Positions 17,661-25,474 of a DNA stretch of 64,000 nt are shown in pieces (the stretch's first letter is position 1; each line of letters opens with the position of its first letter). The stretch covers positions 34,338 through 98,337 of the forward strand of contig JAJEIP010000081.1 of the NCBI GenBank assembly GCA_022827885.1, written 5' to 3'. The translations under genes were made by a program, and so were the position numbers. Source of the DNA: Candidatus Poribacteria bacterium (lineage in GTDB: Bacteria; Poribacteria; WGA-4E; WGA-3G). A model generated the notes under the pieces. That model was not told the DNA's origin, searched no databases, and saw only the letters and a list, made by a program, of their open reading frames with translations.

Positions 17661-17840
17661 TTACATACTGCTGCGAAGCCATTCATTAACCAGTTCCTCG
17701 ACATCTTTCCCGTTCTCATCAGCGAGTTTACGCATGAATTCATCAACGTCTTTCTCTAAATAGATGGGGAGATTAAAAACAGCTTTTGGATTGTAGAACT
17801 TACCACGCTCCGCTCTTGAGAAGTCATATTCTGCTTTCAT
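17661..17840 (-). CDS. Small antitoxin-like protein, 59 residues
   Basis: This short gene encodes a protein beginning MKAEYDFSRAERGKFYNPK, continuing with NLPIYLEKDVDEFM and ending VNEWLRSSM. The EYDFS-x-A-x-RGKFY start and the beta-strand-plus-two-helix pattern match small ribbon-helix-helix-like proteins usually annotated as antitoxins or hypothetical proteins. It has an AGGA ribosome site ten bases before the ATG and a fully consensus promoter upstream. No obvious small toxin gene lies beside it; the next gene on the strand is the HsdR-N-type nuclease. It may be an orphan antitoxin or a regulator of the downstream nuclease. Reality of the gene is well supported; function is inferred. Confidence 0.78.
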   Translation of the reverse strand: MKAEYDFSRAERGKFYNPKAVFNLPIYLEKDVDEFMRKLADENGKDVEELVNEWLRSSM

Positions 17841-17886
17841 GGGTTAAATTCCTCGTAAAGAACTCATGGTCGACCCTGATTTTCAC

Positions 17887-17915
17887 ATTATATAAGAGTT
17901 TTATCCAAATGTCAA
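17887..17915 (-). promoter_or_regulatory. Perfect consensus promoter for the small antitoxin-like gene
   Basis: On the minus strand TTGACA (17915-17910) and TATAAT (17892-17887) are separated by exactly 17 bases. Transcription should start near 17880, giving a leader of about 40 bases to the ATG at 17840. Confidence 0.85.
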
Positions 17916-17980
17916 GAAAAAAGCAGTTAGAAACTGGGCCTTTCAGTTTTCGGAATCTGGACTGATTTTGGAAGAACATC

Positions 17981-18003
17981 GTGAACACAGCTCACTCCTA
18001 CAG
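17981..18003 (+). repeat. REP-like unit
   Basis: GTGA and TCAC form a stem followed by TCCTACAG. Compared with the unit at 12049-12071 a C-G pair is replaced by T-A, a compensatory change. The flank CATCG is also shared. Confidence 0.6.
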
Positions 18004-18103
18004 CGAACACATCTTCGGTGGAAAATCAAAATTGGTGGAGAATTGAATGTGTCTGAGTTAGACACTCAGTATTTTTGGTTCATTCCCACATATTCGTTTA
18101 GCG

Positions 18104-18336
18104 CGTAGGTTGGGTTGAACGGGAACTTACCAAAAAAACCGTACAGAGAAGATGGTTGTTAAGTTCATTGGGAAATCTGAAATCACCAAAATGTGAGTGA
18201 AACCCAACACATTCTCATTCCGTCAGTTTGGGTTGTTGGGTTTCGCTACATTTATCCATACGAATGGATTATCAAAAGATGGAATTCCCCTATAAATGAG
18301 ATATATCATAGTTTTTATCGCTCAACCCAACCTACG
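18104..18336. mobile_element. MITE-like element with 15-bp terminal inverted repeats
   Basis: CGTAGGTTGGGTTGA at 18104-18118 has its exact reverse complement at 18322-18336. Nested inside, GAAACCCAACA (18199-18209) pairs with 18234-18244. The 233-bp element has no coding capacity. It occupies most of the 530-bp gene-free stretch between the antitoxin promoter and the serine hydrolase end. The GTAGGTTGGGTT / AAACCCAAC signature is common in many bacterial genomes. Confidence 0.65.
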
Positions 18337-18372
18337 TCTACATTCGCATTTTTATTATCGCACTCATGTTTC

Positions 18373-19734
18373 TTAACCTCTTTTTTTCTCAAAGTGTAGA
18401 TTCCTGACCCTGTTTCCTGCCAATCTAAATCCTGTAACGCGTCCGGTATTGTCTCGGATAAAATGAATCTCTGGAAAAAACCATGCGTCCCCACGGAAAC
18501 GATCGTCAGCGTAGGTTAGCACGATGTTATCGTGTCGTCTGTGTTGTGCTATAAGTCCGCCCTCATGCATAACGATGGTGTAGGTTGTGTCAAGTTCTTC
18601 GGTATAATAATCTCCCTCGAATTCTGTCAACTGTTCCGGTGGTAGAGGTTCAGATTTAATGCTCTCATCAGGTTCCGTCGCTTTCTCTGGTTCAGAGGTC
18701 TCTACGGGAGCAAGGAGATCGGCAAGATAGAGATCGACGATCTTTTCCGCTAAACTGAGTGGATTAAAGGTGTCCAGATTGCATAGGATGACCACGCCAA
18801 ACCTCTGATCTGGAAACCGTATCAAATGACTCCGAAATCCGCGCCACGATCCGCTGTGTCCGACGGTCTTCAACCCTCTGTATTCACCGATGTTCAGCCC
18901 AAAAGCGTAGTCAATCTGCTCTCCGTTATTCAGCACGTCACGCTGGTGCATCTGCTCAATTACTGTTTGTTCACCAATCCGTGTGTCTTCAAAATTCAGT
19001 ATCCATTTCGCCAGATCTTCCACCGTCGAATAGAGAGAACTTGAACCGAGGGCAGTTGTATTGTTGATAGCATGTTTAAACCCACCGTTTTCATCAGCTT
19101 GATATGAATACGCTCGGTTCTTCAAAATCATTTCGTAGTCATCGTGAAAGTGAGAGTTCGCCATACCGAGAGGCTTGAAGATGTGAGTGTCCGTCCATTC
19201 GCGGAATGAATTTCCAGTTACCCTTTCGACGATTTCTGCGAGTAGATTGTAACCCGTGTTGCTGTATAAAAACGCTGCTCCCGGCTCAAAATTGAGTGTC
19301 TTCTGATGCCTTGCCATTTTCAAGATGTGCTTAAACGAAATCACATCATCCATCATATCACCTGCGATGACAAGGGACTGGACCCAATCCCGGAGTCCGC
19401 TGGTGTGATGCAAGAGATGCTGAATTGTGATTGTGTTCCCAAAATCGGGGACATCGGGCAGATACGTTCGGATGTCGTCATCTACCGAAAGCTTCCCTTC
19501 ATGCGATAATGTGGCGATAGCGAATCCCGCGAATTGTTTAGACACTGAAGCGATATCAAAGATGCTCCTCGTCGTGATTGGGATGTCATACTCCAGATTC
19601 GCCGTCCCGTATCCCTGTTTATAGATGATTTCACCGTCTTTGACAATCGCTAAAGCGGCACCGGGGGAATCCGATCGGTTCCATTCTGCGAATAGGTGAT
19701 CGACTTTTGCTTCAAGTGTCTCGTGAGTTGCCAT
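18373..19734 (-). CDS. Serine hydrolase, beta-lactamase class C-like
   Basis: The protein has the penicillin-binding-protein/class C fold. The nucleophile motif S-x-x-K is in DIASVSKQF, the Y-x-N motif in FLYSNTGYN, and the third motif probably in VGHSGSWRGF. HHTSGLRDW is a frequent family signature. A lipocalin-like C-terminal part (EFEGDYYTEELDTTYTI) follows, as in many secreted esterase relatives, though no signal peptide is visible. I choose the ATG at 19734, seven bases after GAGAGGAG; the ATG at 19740 touches that site. Relatives include D-aminopeptidases and esterases, so the substrate is unclear. Confidence 0.85.
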   Translation of the reverse strand: MATHETLEAKVDHLFAEWNRSDSPGAALAIVKDGEIIYKQGYGTANLEYDIPITTRSIFDIASVSKQFAGFAIATLSHEGKLSVDDDIRTYLPDVPDFGNTITIQHLLHHTSGLRDWVQSLVIAGDMMDDVISFKHILKMARHQKTLNFEPGAAFLYSNTGYNLLAEIVERVTGNSFREWTDTHIFKPLGMANSHFHDDYEMILKNRAYSYQADENGGFKHAINNTTALGSSSLYSTVEDLAKWILNFEDTRIGEQTVIEQMHQRDVLNNGEQIDYAFGLNIGEYRGLKTVGHSGSWRGFRSHLIRFPDQRFGVVILCNLDTFNPLSLAEKIVDLYLADLLAPVETSEPEKATEPDESIKSEPLPPEQLTEFEGDYYTEELDTTYTIVMHEGGLIAQHRRHDNIVLTYADDRFRGDAWFFPEIHFIRDNTGRVTGFRLAGNRVRNLHFEKKRG

Positions 19735-20001
19735 AGCCATCTCCTCTCGGTAAACGGTTTTACGATTATTTTTGAAGTATCTCGTGCGGATTCAGCCAGT
19801 AGTCGCGTTTAATCATGAATACAATCTATGATACCACACACCTCGTCGAAAGTTGAGATTTTTTCAGTTTGCCTTATAACTTGGTTTAGATAAGACATCA
19901 AGAAAACAACTGTGTCTCCGAAGTTTGAAAAAAAGGGACGCTAATTTTTCGGAATTGGAGGCAACAAAAAGCGAAATTTTACCATGCTGAGACAAAAATA
20001 T

Positions 20002-20023
20002 AGGTGCGGCTGAGACCGCACCT
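20002..20023 (-). terminator. Hairpin downstream of the LamG gene, probable terminator
   Basis: AGGTGCGG and CCGCACCT form a perfect 8-bp stem with a six-base loop. On the minus strand it lies 33 bp after the stop codon and is followed by ATATTTTTG, fitting intrinsic termination. The same stem shape with compensatory changes occurs at 63248-63269, so it is also a repeat. Confidence 0.65.
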
Positions 20024-20056
20024 GTTAGTTTTAAAATAAATTTGCAATGTTTTCTT

Positions 20057-20941
20057 TTACTGCTTAAGCCGTCCCCATGTTGTCGTGAGTTTTCCATGGG
20101 GTTCGACTGCGAGTGTGTTTCCAGTCTTTGCGCCATTTTTACCCACCAGATGGTGTGCGTTGCCCGATGCGTCTGAAAATTTCTGTGTTCCGCTCGGTTC
20201 ATCAAAATGCCACAGCGCAATCGTCTTTGCATCATTCTTGAACTTTGTGCGCGGCGTGAAACCGTTTTTGTCGACCTCGTAACGCGCAACCGTTGAGACA
20301 CGGACCTCATCAATACATCCCGCAAAAGAGCCCCAAAAGTAATTATTGCGCTTCTCAATTTTCTTCCCAAATCCTCCGAGTGTAAAATCCTTTGGGTGCT
20401 TGAATTCTGCGAGATCGTGTGCCAGCCTTATTCCTTGCGGTACGATCTTTGCGACATCGTTAACGATGGTTGCTGTCTCTCTCCCTTTCGCCTGATAAGC
20501 GATGTGATGCCATTGGTTCGGGGAAAGTGTTACCGGGCGGAACCCTGTCCCGGCATCCCCTCGCCCCCTATCAATATACGCTTGCATTGCTAACATTAAA
20601 TCTCCCTTCTGCCAATCGATCTCCTTCTTTATGTTCTTCCATCCGTCTTGATCGTCACCCACGACATTCATCAGCACCTGTTGGCTGAGGATCGTTGCGC
20701 GTGTATCCTTGTCAGGTGGTGTGGTCGGATACACCCATGCTTCAACGGTAAACTCGTCTGTGCCTTTTGGCAAGAGGACACCGAAGGTTTTAAAATCTAA
20801 AACCGCATAGTCGTCCACCCCATCAAGGATTAAGTAGTTCCCCCCAGCGGGTGAAGGGGGTGGGAATGCTTTGGCACGCAACGGGGTTAGTGCAAGCAAA
20901 AAGAGGCAAGCAAAAAGAGGCAGATTTCGTAAAGGTGTCAT
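20057..20941 (-). CDS. Secreted LamG/concanavalin A-like domain protein
   Basis: The 294-residue protein begins with a clear signal peptide (LPLFACLFLLALTPLRAKA). The rest is a LamG/laminin-G jelly roll: YLILDGVDDYAVLD, EFTVEAWVYPTTPP, QWHHIAYQAKG, GCIDEVRVSTVARY and a closing TIALWHFDEPSG. Such domains bind sugars or proteins and usually form modules of larger enzymes; here the domain stands alone. The start at 20941 has AAGGAGA nine bases upstream. It lies 77 bp downstream of the tethered sigma factor on the same strand, so it may be part of that operon or a target of the sigma factor. The ligand is unknown. Confidence 0.82.
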   Translation of the reverse strand: MTPLRNLPLFACLFLLALTPLRAKAFPPPSPAGGNYLILDGVDDYAVLDFKTFGVLLPKGTDEFTVEAWVYPTTPPDKDTRATILSQQVLMNVVGDDQDGWKNIKKEIDWQKGDLMLAMQAYIDRGRGDAGTGFRPVTLSPNQWHHIAYQAKGRETATIVNDVAKIVPQGIRLAHDLAEFKHPKDFTLGGFGKKIEKRNNYFWGSFAGCIDEVRVSTVARYEVDKNGFTPRTKFKNDAKTIALWHFDEPSGTQKFSDASGNAHHLVGKNGAKTGNTLAVEPHGKLTTTWGRLKQ

Positions 20942-21018
20942 CTTCGTAATTCTCCTTGATTTTAATTTTACGCCTCATTTACAACTCGATTTGTTGTTGA
21001 GGTGTAGTTAGATGTTAC

Positions 21019-23934
21019 TTATTTCTCTTGATTCTCTTCAAGGGAGATATAAAAAAGTCCTTTCTCTTTAATCCTATAGACATAATCGGTAGCACTATAG
21101 AGCTTACCGTTAGCGATGGCAAGAGCACTGATTTCATCTGGCACTTCTGAAGAAATCTGTTCCCATTGCATATGCCTATCCAAACGATAGCCGCCAGCAT
21201 CACTGATACCATAAACTTTGCTCCCATCTGCAGCAAACCTATTTATGATAGGACGCTTTCCTGCGTTATCGGTTAGCACAAGCCACTGTTCCCCAGTTTG
21301 GGAACTCATAACGCCATTATCTGTTGCGACGTAAAGGGTTGACCCTACAAAGACTATATCGTTGAAGCGAGTGAAACGGAGCGGCAGGCGTGGTGTGACA
21401 TCTCTCCAACTCTCTCCTCCATCAAGCGACTGAAACAACTTACCGTCCCGTTTACCTACGTAGATGGTTTCCCCTAAAACTGCTAATTTGAACCCCTTTC
21501 TAAAATCGTCATAACGTAGATGCCCACCATCTACTAATCCGGTGCTTGTCCATTCCGAATCACCCAATTTCCATTTGAAAAGCTCTCCCAAGCACTCTAC
21601 ATAAAAGGTATCACGACTCGCTGCAGCAGTCTCAGTTTTGAGACGACCCCAACGAAGATCCTCTTGATCCTTTGACTTATGATATTTTTCATAGGCAAGT
21701 TTTTTACGATCGAAAACGGGGACACCTTGAACTGGAATTAGCATATCGCCATCAGTAGATAAACGGAAAATACTCAACTTGTCCCCTACACCTGAAAGAG
21801 AATAAAGAATGTTGCCAACAGGAATCAGTTTTGACTCATAATTTATTCTGGTAGTGGGGATGTTGATTACAACTTCTTGCCCATGATTCCAAAGTTTTTT
21901 CCAAGACACACCGTCATCCGTTGATTGATAAACTTCATAGCCAGTATGGGCGTACAATTTGTTGTTAAACGCGACGAGATCGATTATAACAGCTCCCATC
22001 ATCCCATCCATAAATATATGCCATGATGCACCTCCATCCGTCGTACGGTGAATGCCCCAGAAATTCGCTTTGTAGTACGTTTTATCGTTGACCATAATCG
22101 CTGGAAGGCGACTTTTTCCCAAAAAATTCTGGTCAGCTTCAAGTTCCGACCACGTTTGTCCACGATCTGTTGAACGAGATTGGGCGTAACTCAATGCCAA
22201 GAGCGTTTTACCGGTTGCTAAAACCGTTATACCTGCTGGCGAAGTTTTGCGAAGATGTTTACTTCCAAGCCTTATTTCAGTCCACGACGCACCCAAGTCA
22301 GTCGAATGGAAGATCTCGGTAAAATGTAAATCTCCGTGATCTATCTGTTGTAACTCCATGGGCGTTAATCTCACCAACAGCTCATGCCCTATCCCAGCAT
22401 AAAGATTATTCCCAGAAACTGCCAAGGAACAGACGGCTCCCGATGTATGCAGTGGCAATTTTTTCCAGATACCTGAATCGAGACGGTAGAGACCACTTTC
22501 CGTCCCCGCAAACACCGTTTTTCCAACAGCAGTCATTGCGGAAACTTTTTCCGCTGTCAATCCCTCATTCAGAGGACGCCAGTGCGCGCTCCCATCTGTA
22601 GATCGGAATATTTTTTCATCTCTCAGGGCGAGATACATCGTAAAAGGCACTTGTGAACTGGACGCTTCCTCGGCATTTGTGATGACGAGTTCAACGGCAT
22701 CTCCTGTGGGTCGGGGACCCAGCGTCCTCCACGTCTCACCGCTGTTGTCTGAAGCAAATATCTCATCGGCAGCAACAATATAAAGCGTCCCTTCATACGC
22801 TGTCATCGGCATGAATGCTTCGCCAATTGGGACGCTCGTGTCAACGCGTGTCCATGCCGTCGTATCCTCCATTAATCTGTATATCCCTGTTTGTATAACG
22901 GCATAGACAGTCCCGTCGGATGTGGCAAAGATATTGCGGACAGGACCTGCTGGCGGTGCGTTTCCCTGCTGCCACTGCGCAGTAGCAAGCTTAGTGAAAT
23001 TCTCCATCGTAGCAGATGTTGAGTTCACATTAGAGACTTGTGTGCCGGCACTGTTAGTTTTGTCAGGAGTCGTAGCGCGGCCGACTTGACTTCGCACAGC
23101 GGGTTTCGCTGTTATATCCAGGATGATAGGCGCGTCGATGATTTCAACCGTGGGTTCAGATTGTGCTTCAAAACTATACGGCTTCTGGAAACGGGTGAGG
23201 TATCGGTTGCTCGTGCCGAGGAGCAAAGCGATCAAAATCGCAGCTGCACCCAACGTCATCCATGGAAGGAGCGGTTTAGACGCCGGAACCGGTGCCGGAT
23301 TCATCTCAGAAACCTGCTGCATGATGTTCTCGCTTACACTTGCCGGTATTTGCACGCCGCCGAGAACCTCTTGAATTAATGCCTCCTGCTGTTCTTGCAA
23401 ACGCTTTCGCGCTCGCTGGAGTCGGCTTGTAATTGTGTTCACGGACACGCCTAAGAATTTGCTAATCTCCTTGGTCGTCATTTTACCGAGGTAATAGAGC
23501 GTCACGACGGTGCGTTCGCTCTCCGGGAGCTTTGCGAGGAGTTTTTTGACGAGTTCATGGTGCTGCTCCGTGCGTTCTGTTTCTCGCTGTCCTGCTACGT
23601 GATGGGTATAAGAGACTCTCTCGATTTCTTCCACAGGTGTGTCCTCCAGCGATTGCATGACAGATTTATTCTTTTCGAGCCATTTAAGACAGAGTCGATT
23701 GGCAATGACATACATCCATCCTAAGAGTTGATTCGGATTCCTTAGCTGCGAGAGATTCTTGTATACTTGGAGGAACGTGTCTTGGGTAATTTCTTCAGCG
23801 ATATGAAAATCACCAATCTTCCGCCACGCAAGTGCATGAATACTCCCTTGATATTTTTGAACTAAGGTTTCAAATGCCGTATCGTCACCTGACAAAATTC
23901 TACGAATGAGTTGAATATCGTCTTCTCTTTCCAT
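21019..23934 (-). CDS. ECF sigma factor tethered to an extracytoplasmic Asp-box beta-propeller
   Basis: The 971-residue protein begins as an ECF sigma factor: region 2 (residues about 13-85, with FHIAEEITQDTFLQVYKNL) and region 4 (about 128-182, with LGVSVNTITSRLQRARKRL). A single hydrophobic segment, PWMTLGAAAILIALLLG (224-240), is followed by a conserved juxtamembrane stretch (about 242-285). The remaining 680 residues form a BNR/sortilin-like propeller with at least seven Asp-boxes, for example DGGASWHIF, DDGVSWKKLW and DGGESWRDV. The sigma part would face the cytoplasm and the propeller the periplasm. The paralogue at 56340 has the same first 285 residues in plan but another sensor. The start at 23934 has GGAG. 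Release by proteolysis is an inference. Confidence 0.87.
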   Translation of the reverse strand: MEREDDIQLIRRILSGDDTAFETLVQKYQGSIHALAWRKIGDFHIAEEITQDTFLQVYKNLSQLRNPNQLLGWMYVIANRLCLKWLEKNKSVMQSLEDTPVEEIERVSYTHHVAGQRETERTEQHHELVKKLLAKLPESERTVVTLYYLGKMTTKEISKFLGVSVNTITSRLQRARKRLQEQQEALIQEVLGGVQIPASVSENIMQQVSEMNPAPVPASKPLLPWMTLGAAAILIALLLGTSNRYLTRFQKPYSFEAQSEPTVEIIDAPIILDITAKPAVRSQVGRATTPDKTNSAGTQVSNVNSTSATMENFTKLATAQWQQGNAPPAGPVRNIFATSDGTVYAVIQTGIYRLMEDTTAWTRVDTSVPIGEAFMPMTAYEGTLYIVAADEIFASDNSGETWRTLGPRPTGDAVELVITNAEEASSSQVPFTMYLALRDEKIFRSTDGSAHWRPLNEGLTAEKVSAMTAVGKTVFAGTESGLYRLDSGIWKKLPLHTSGAVCSLAVSGNNLYAGIGHELLVRLTPMELQQIDHGDLHFTEIFHSTDLGASWTEIRLGSKHLRKTSPAGITVLATGKTLLALSYAQSRSTDRGQTWSELEADQNFLGKSRLPAIMVNDKTYYKANFWGIHRTTDGGASWHIFMDGMMGAVIIDLVAFNNKLYAHTGYEVYQSTDDGVSWKKLWNHGQEVVINIPTTRINYESKLIPVGNILYSLSGVGDKLSIFRLSTDGDMLIPVQGVPVFDRKKLAYEKYHKSKDQEDLRWGRLKTETAAASRDTFYVECLGELFKWKLGDSEWTSTGLVDGGHLRYDDFRKGFKLAVLGETIYVGKRDGKLFQSLDGGESWRDVTPRLPLRFTRFNDIVFVGSTLYVATDNGVMSSQTGEQWLVLTDNAGKRPIINRFAADGSKVYGISDAGGYRLDRHMQWEQISSEVPDEISALAIANGKLYSATDYVYRIKEKGLFYISLEENQEK

Positions 23935-24027
23935 CAGGATACTCCATAATCAATGAATAGATTGAACAAGCCGCGTCTTTTAATATCGGGAACTCACACA
24001 GTGTGTTAGCATTCTATAATTAAAGAT

Positions 24028-24049
24028 ACGTTTTCAGGATGGAAAACGT
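24028..24049. promoter_or_regulatory. Palindrome upstream of the tethered sigma gene
   Basis: ACGTTTTC and GAAAACGT are perfect inverted repeats around a six-base centre, 94-115 bp before the sigma start codon. The position suits an operator or a leader hairpin; nothing else supports a specific role. Confidence 0.4.
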
Positions 24050-24197
24050 GCATAATCTGAAAAAAAATGAATGGGATATGGATTTATGACAAGATGTTTT
24101 GGGGAATTGGGTGGGAAACTTGTTAAATCGCTGATTGTGAGGAATACACAGCAGCTGCCTCGGAAAGGCATCCTAGTGGATAGCACTCAGGACACAC

Positions 24198-25283
24198 TCA
24201 AAAGCGATAGAATTCCTTCGCATTTTCGGACAAGATTTTGCGCGCCAATGATTGGGGTAATTGCGTAGGAAAGGCTTCCTCGGGAGCGTCGAAATGATAG
24301 TGCGGATAGTCGCTTGAAAACATCAACATGTCCTCGGAATCGAGTTGACCGACGATCTGAAGGAGTTCCGCCGCGGTTGGTGGGGCATCGATCGGTTGGA
24401 GCGTCATGCGCATGTGTTGGCGGATATACGCTGATGGTGGCTGTTTGACCCAGGGTGTCAGATGTCGTAAGCCGCGCCACTCCTTATCAAAGCGCCACAT
24501 GAGAGATGGCATCCAAGTGACACCGGTCTCTATGAGCGCAACGCGTAGGTCGGGAAACACCTCAAAGACGCCTTCTGACACGAGACTCAGCACCTGTGCC
24601 TGAAATACTTGGGACATACCGACATATTCTTCCAGATAGGTCGAGGTCCATCCGACGGAGGTCGGTGGTAGGCCGGGTGCACCCCCGTAATGGATGCCGA
24701 TTGCCAATCCATGACGCACTGCCGCGGCGTAGATCGGATGATAGCGTCTGTTGCCGTAAGGGGCTTGCGATCGGGCGGGTAGCATCACCTGGACGAACCC
24801 CGGATGTCCTCCCAAACGCTCAATTTCCCTCGCGGCGAGTTCTGGGTTTTGGCTCGGCACAATCAGAGAACCGCGTAAGCGAGGCTCAGTATCCAGATAG
24901 TGTTCAATCTGCCAATCGTTGACTGCTGAAGCGAGTGCTGCTGCGAAGTCTTCGTTGTGGACGCTCTGGACCCGATACCCACAGGTGAGTATGCCATATT
25001 CGACCTCCCAGAAATCGAGTGCATGCTTCCGCAGGCGTGCTAAATCCGAGACGAGACGATCCTCTGAGGGATGTATAATTTCCGGGCGTGATGAAGTCGG
25101 AACACCGTCAGGATAGTCGTCTGCATCGGGTCCGGGGAAGCCGGATTCCTCGCAATAGTCGCACCAGTAATCGGATAGATACGGATAGAGCATCTGATGG
25201 GACGGGAGCCGATTGTGGAGGTCGCAGTCGATGATGGACATACCCGCCTGAACGAAACTGGGTTTACCGTTCTCTGTTTCCAT
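24198..25283 (-). CDS. Amidohydrolase family protein (amidohydrolase 2 type)
   Basis: The 361-residue protein is a paralogue of the one at 13282-14379. Metal motifs are IIDCDLHN, IGIHYGG and MFSSDYPHYHFD, in the usual order. Shared segments include NDWQIE, LYPYLS and GHPGFVQ. It should be a cytoplasmic TIM-barrel metal enzyme acting on a carboxylated substrate; the reaction is not predictable. The start at 25283 has AAAGGA about ten bases upstream. It stands alone between the sigma gene and a PLP enzyme. Confidence 0.85.
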   Translation of the reverse strand: METENGKPSFVQAGMSIIDCDLHNRLPSHQMLYPYLSDYWCDYCEESGFPGPDADDYPDGVPTSSRPEIIHPSEDRLVSDLARLRKHALDFWEVEYGILTCGYRVQSVHNEDFAAALASAVNDWQIEHYLDTEPRLRGSLIVPSQNPELAAREIERLGGHPGFVQVMLPARSQAPYGNRRYHPIYAAAVRHGLAIGIHYGGAPGLPPTSVGWTSTYLEEYVGMSQVFQAQVLSLVSEGVFEVFPDLRVALIETGVTWMPSLMWRFDKEWRGLRHLTPWVKQPPSAYIRQHMRMTLQPIDAPPTAAELLQIVGQLDSEDMLMFSSDYPHYHFDAPEEAFPTQLPQSLARKILSENAKEFYRF

Positions 25284-25442
25284 ATACTTTTTCCTTTAGC
25301 ATTTAGGGTCGAATTATACACTACTTTGCTGAGGTTATCAAGTTTTTTTAAGGTCAGGACTTACGCGATGCACAATGCATTGCGTGCCTACGAACCCCAC
25401 TGTTTTTTCTATAACCGGTCACAATCAGGTGCATCATCAAAG

Positions 25443-25468
25443 GCACAGACTAACAGTCTATGCTACAA
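25443..25468 (+). repeat. Short palindromic repeat, ACTAACAGT type
   Basis: AGACT-AAC-AGTCT is followed by ATGCTACAA. The copy near 31580-31609 has AAACT-AAC-AGTTT with the same tail, so a stem pair changed on both sides. Confidence 0.6.
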
Positions 25469-25474
25469 CAAGAC

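Noticed and set aside
19864..20370. 168-codon open frame on the minus strand
   Set aside because: It overlaps the LamG gene in another frame and encodes a serine/arginine-rich sequence typical of a shadow frame; the hairpin terminator lies inside it.
24071..24268. Possible small gene of 65 codons on the plus strand
   Set aside because: No ribosome site, no recognisable motif, and its second half runs into the 3' end of the amidohydrolase gene on the other strand.
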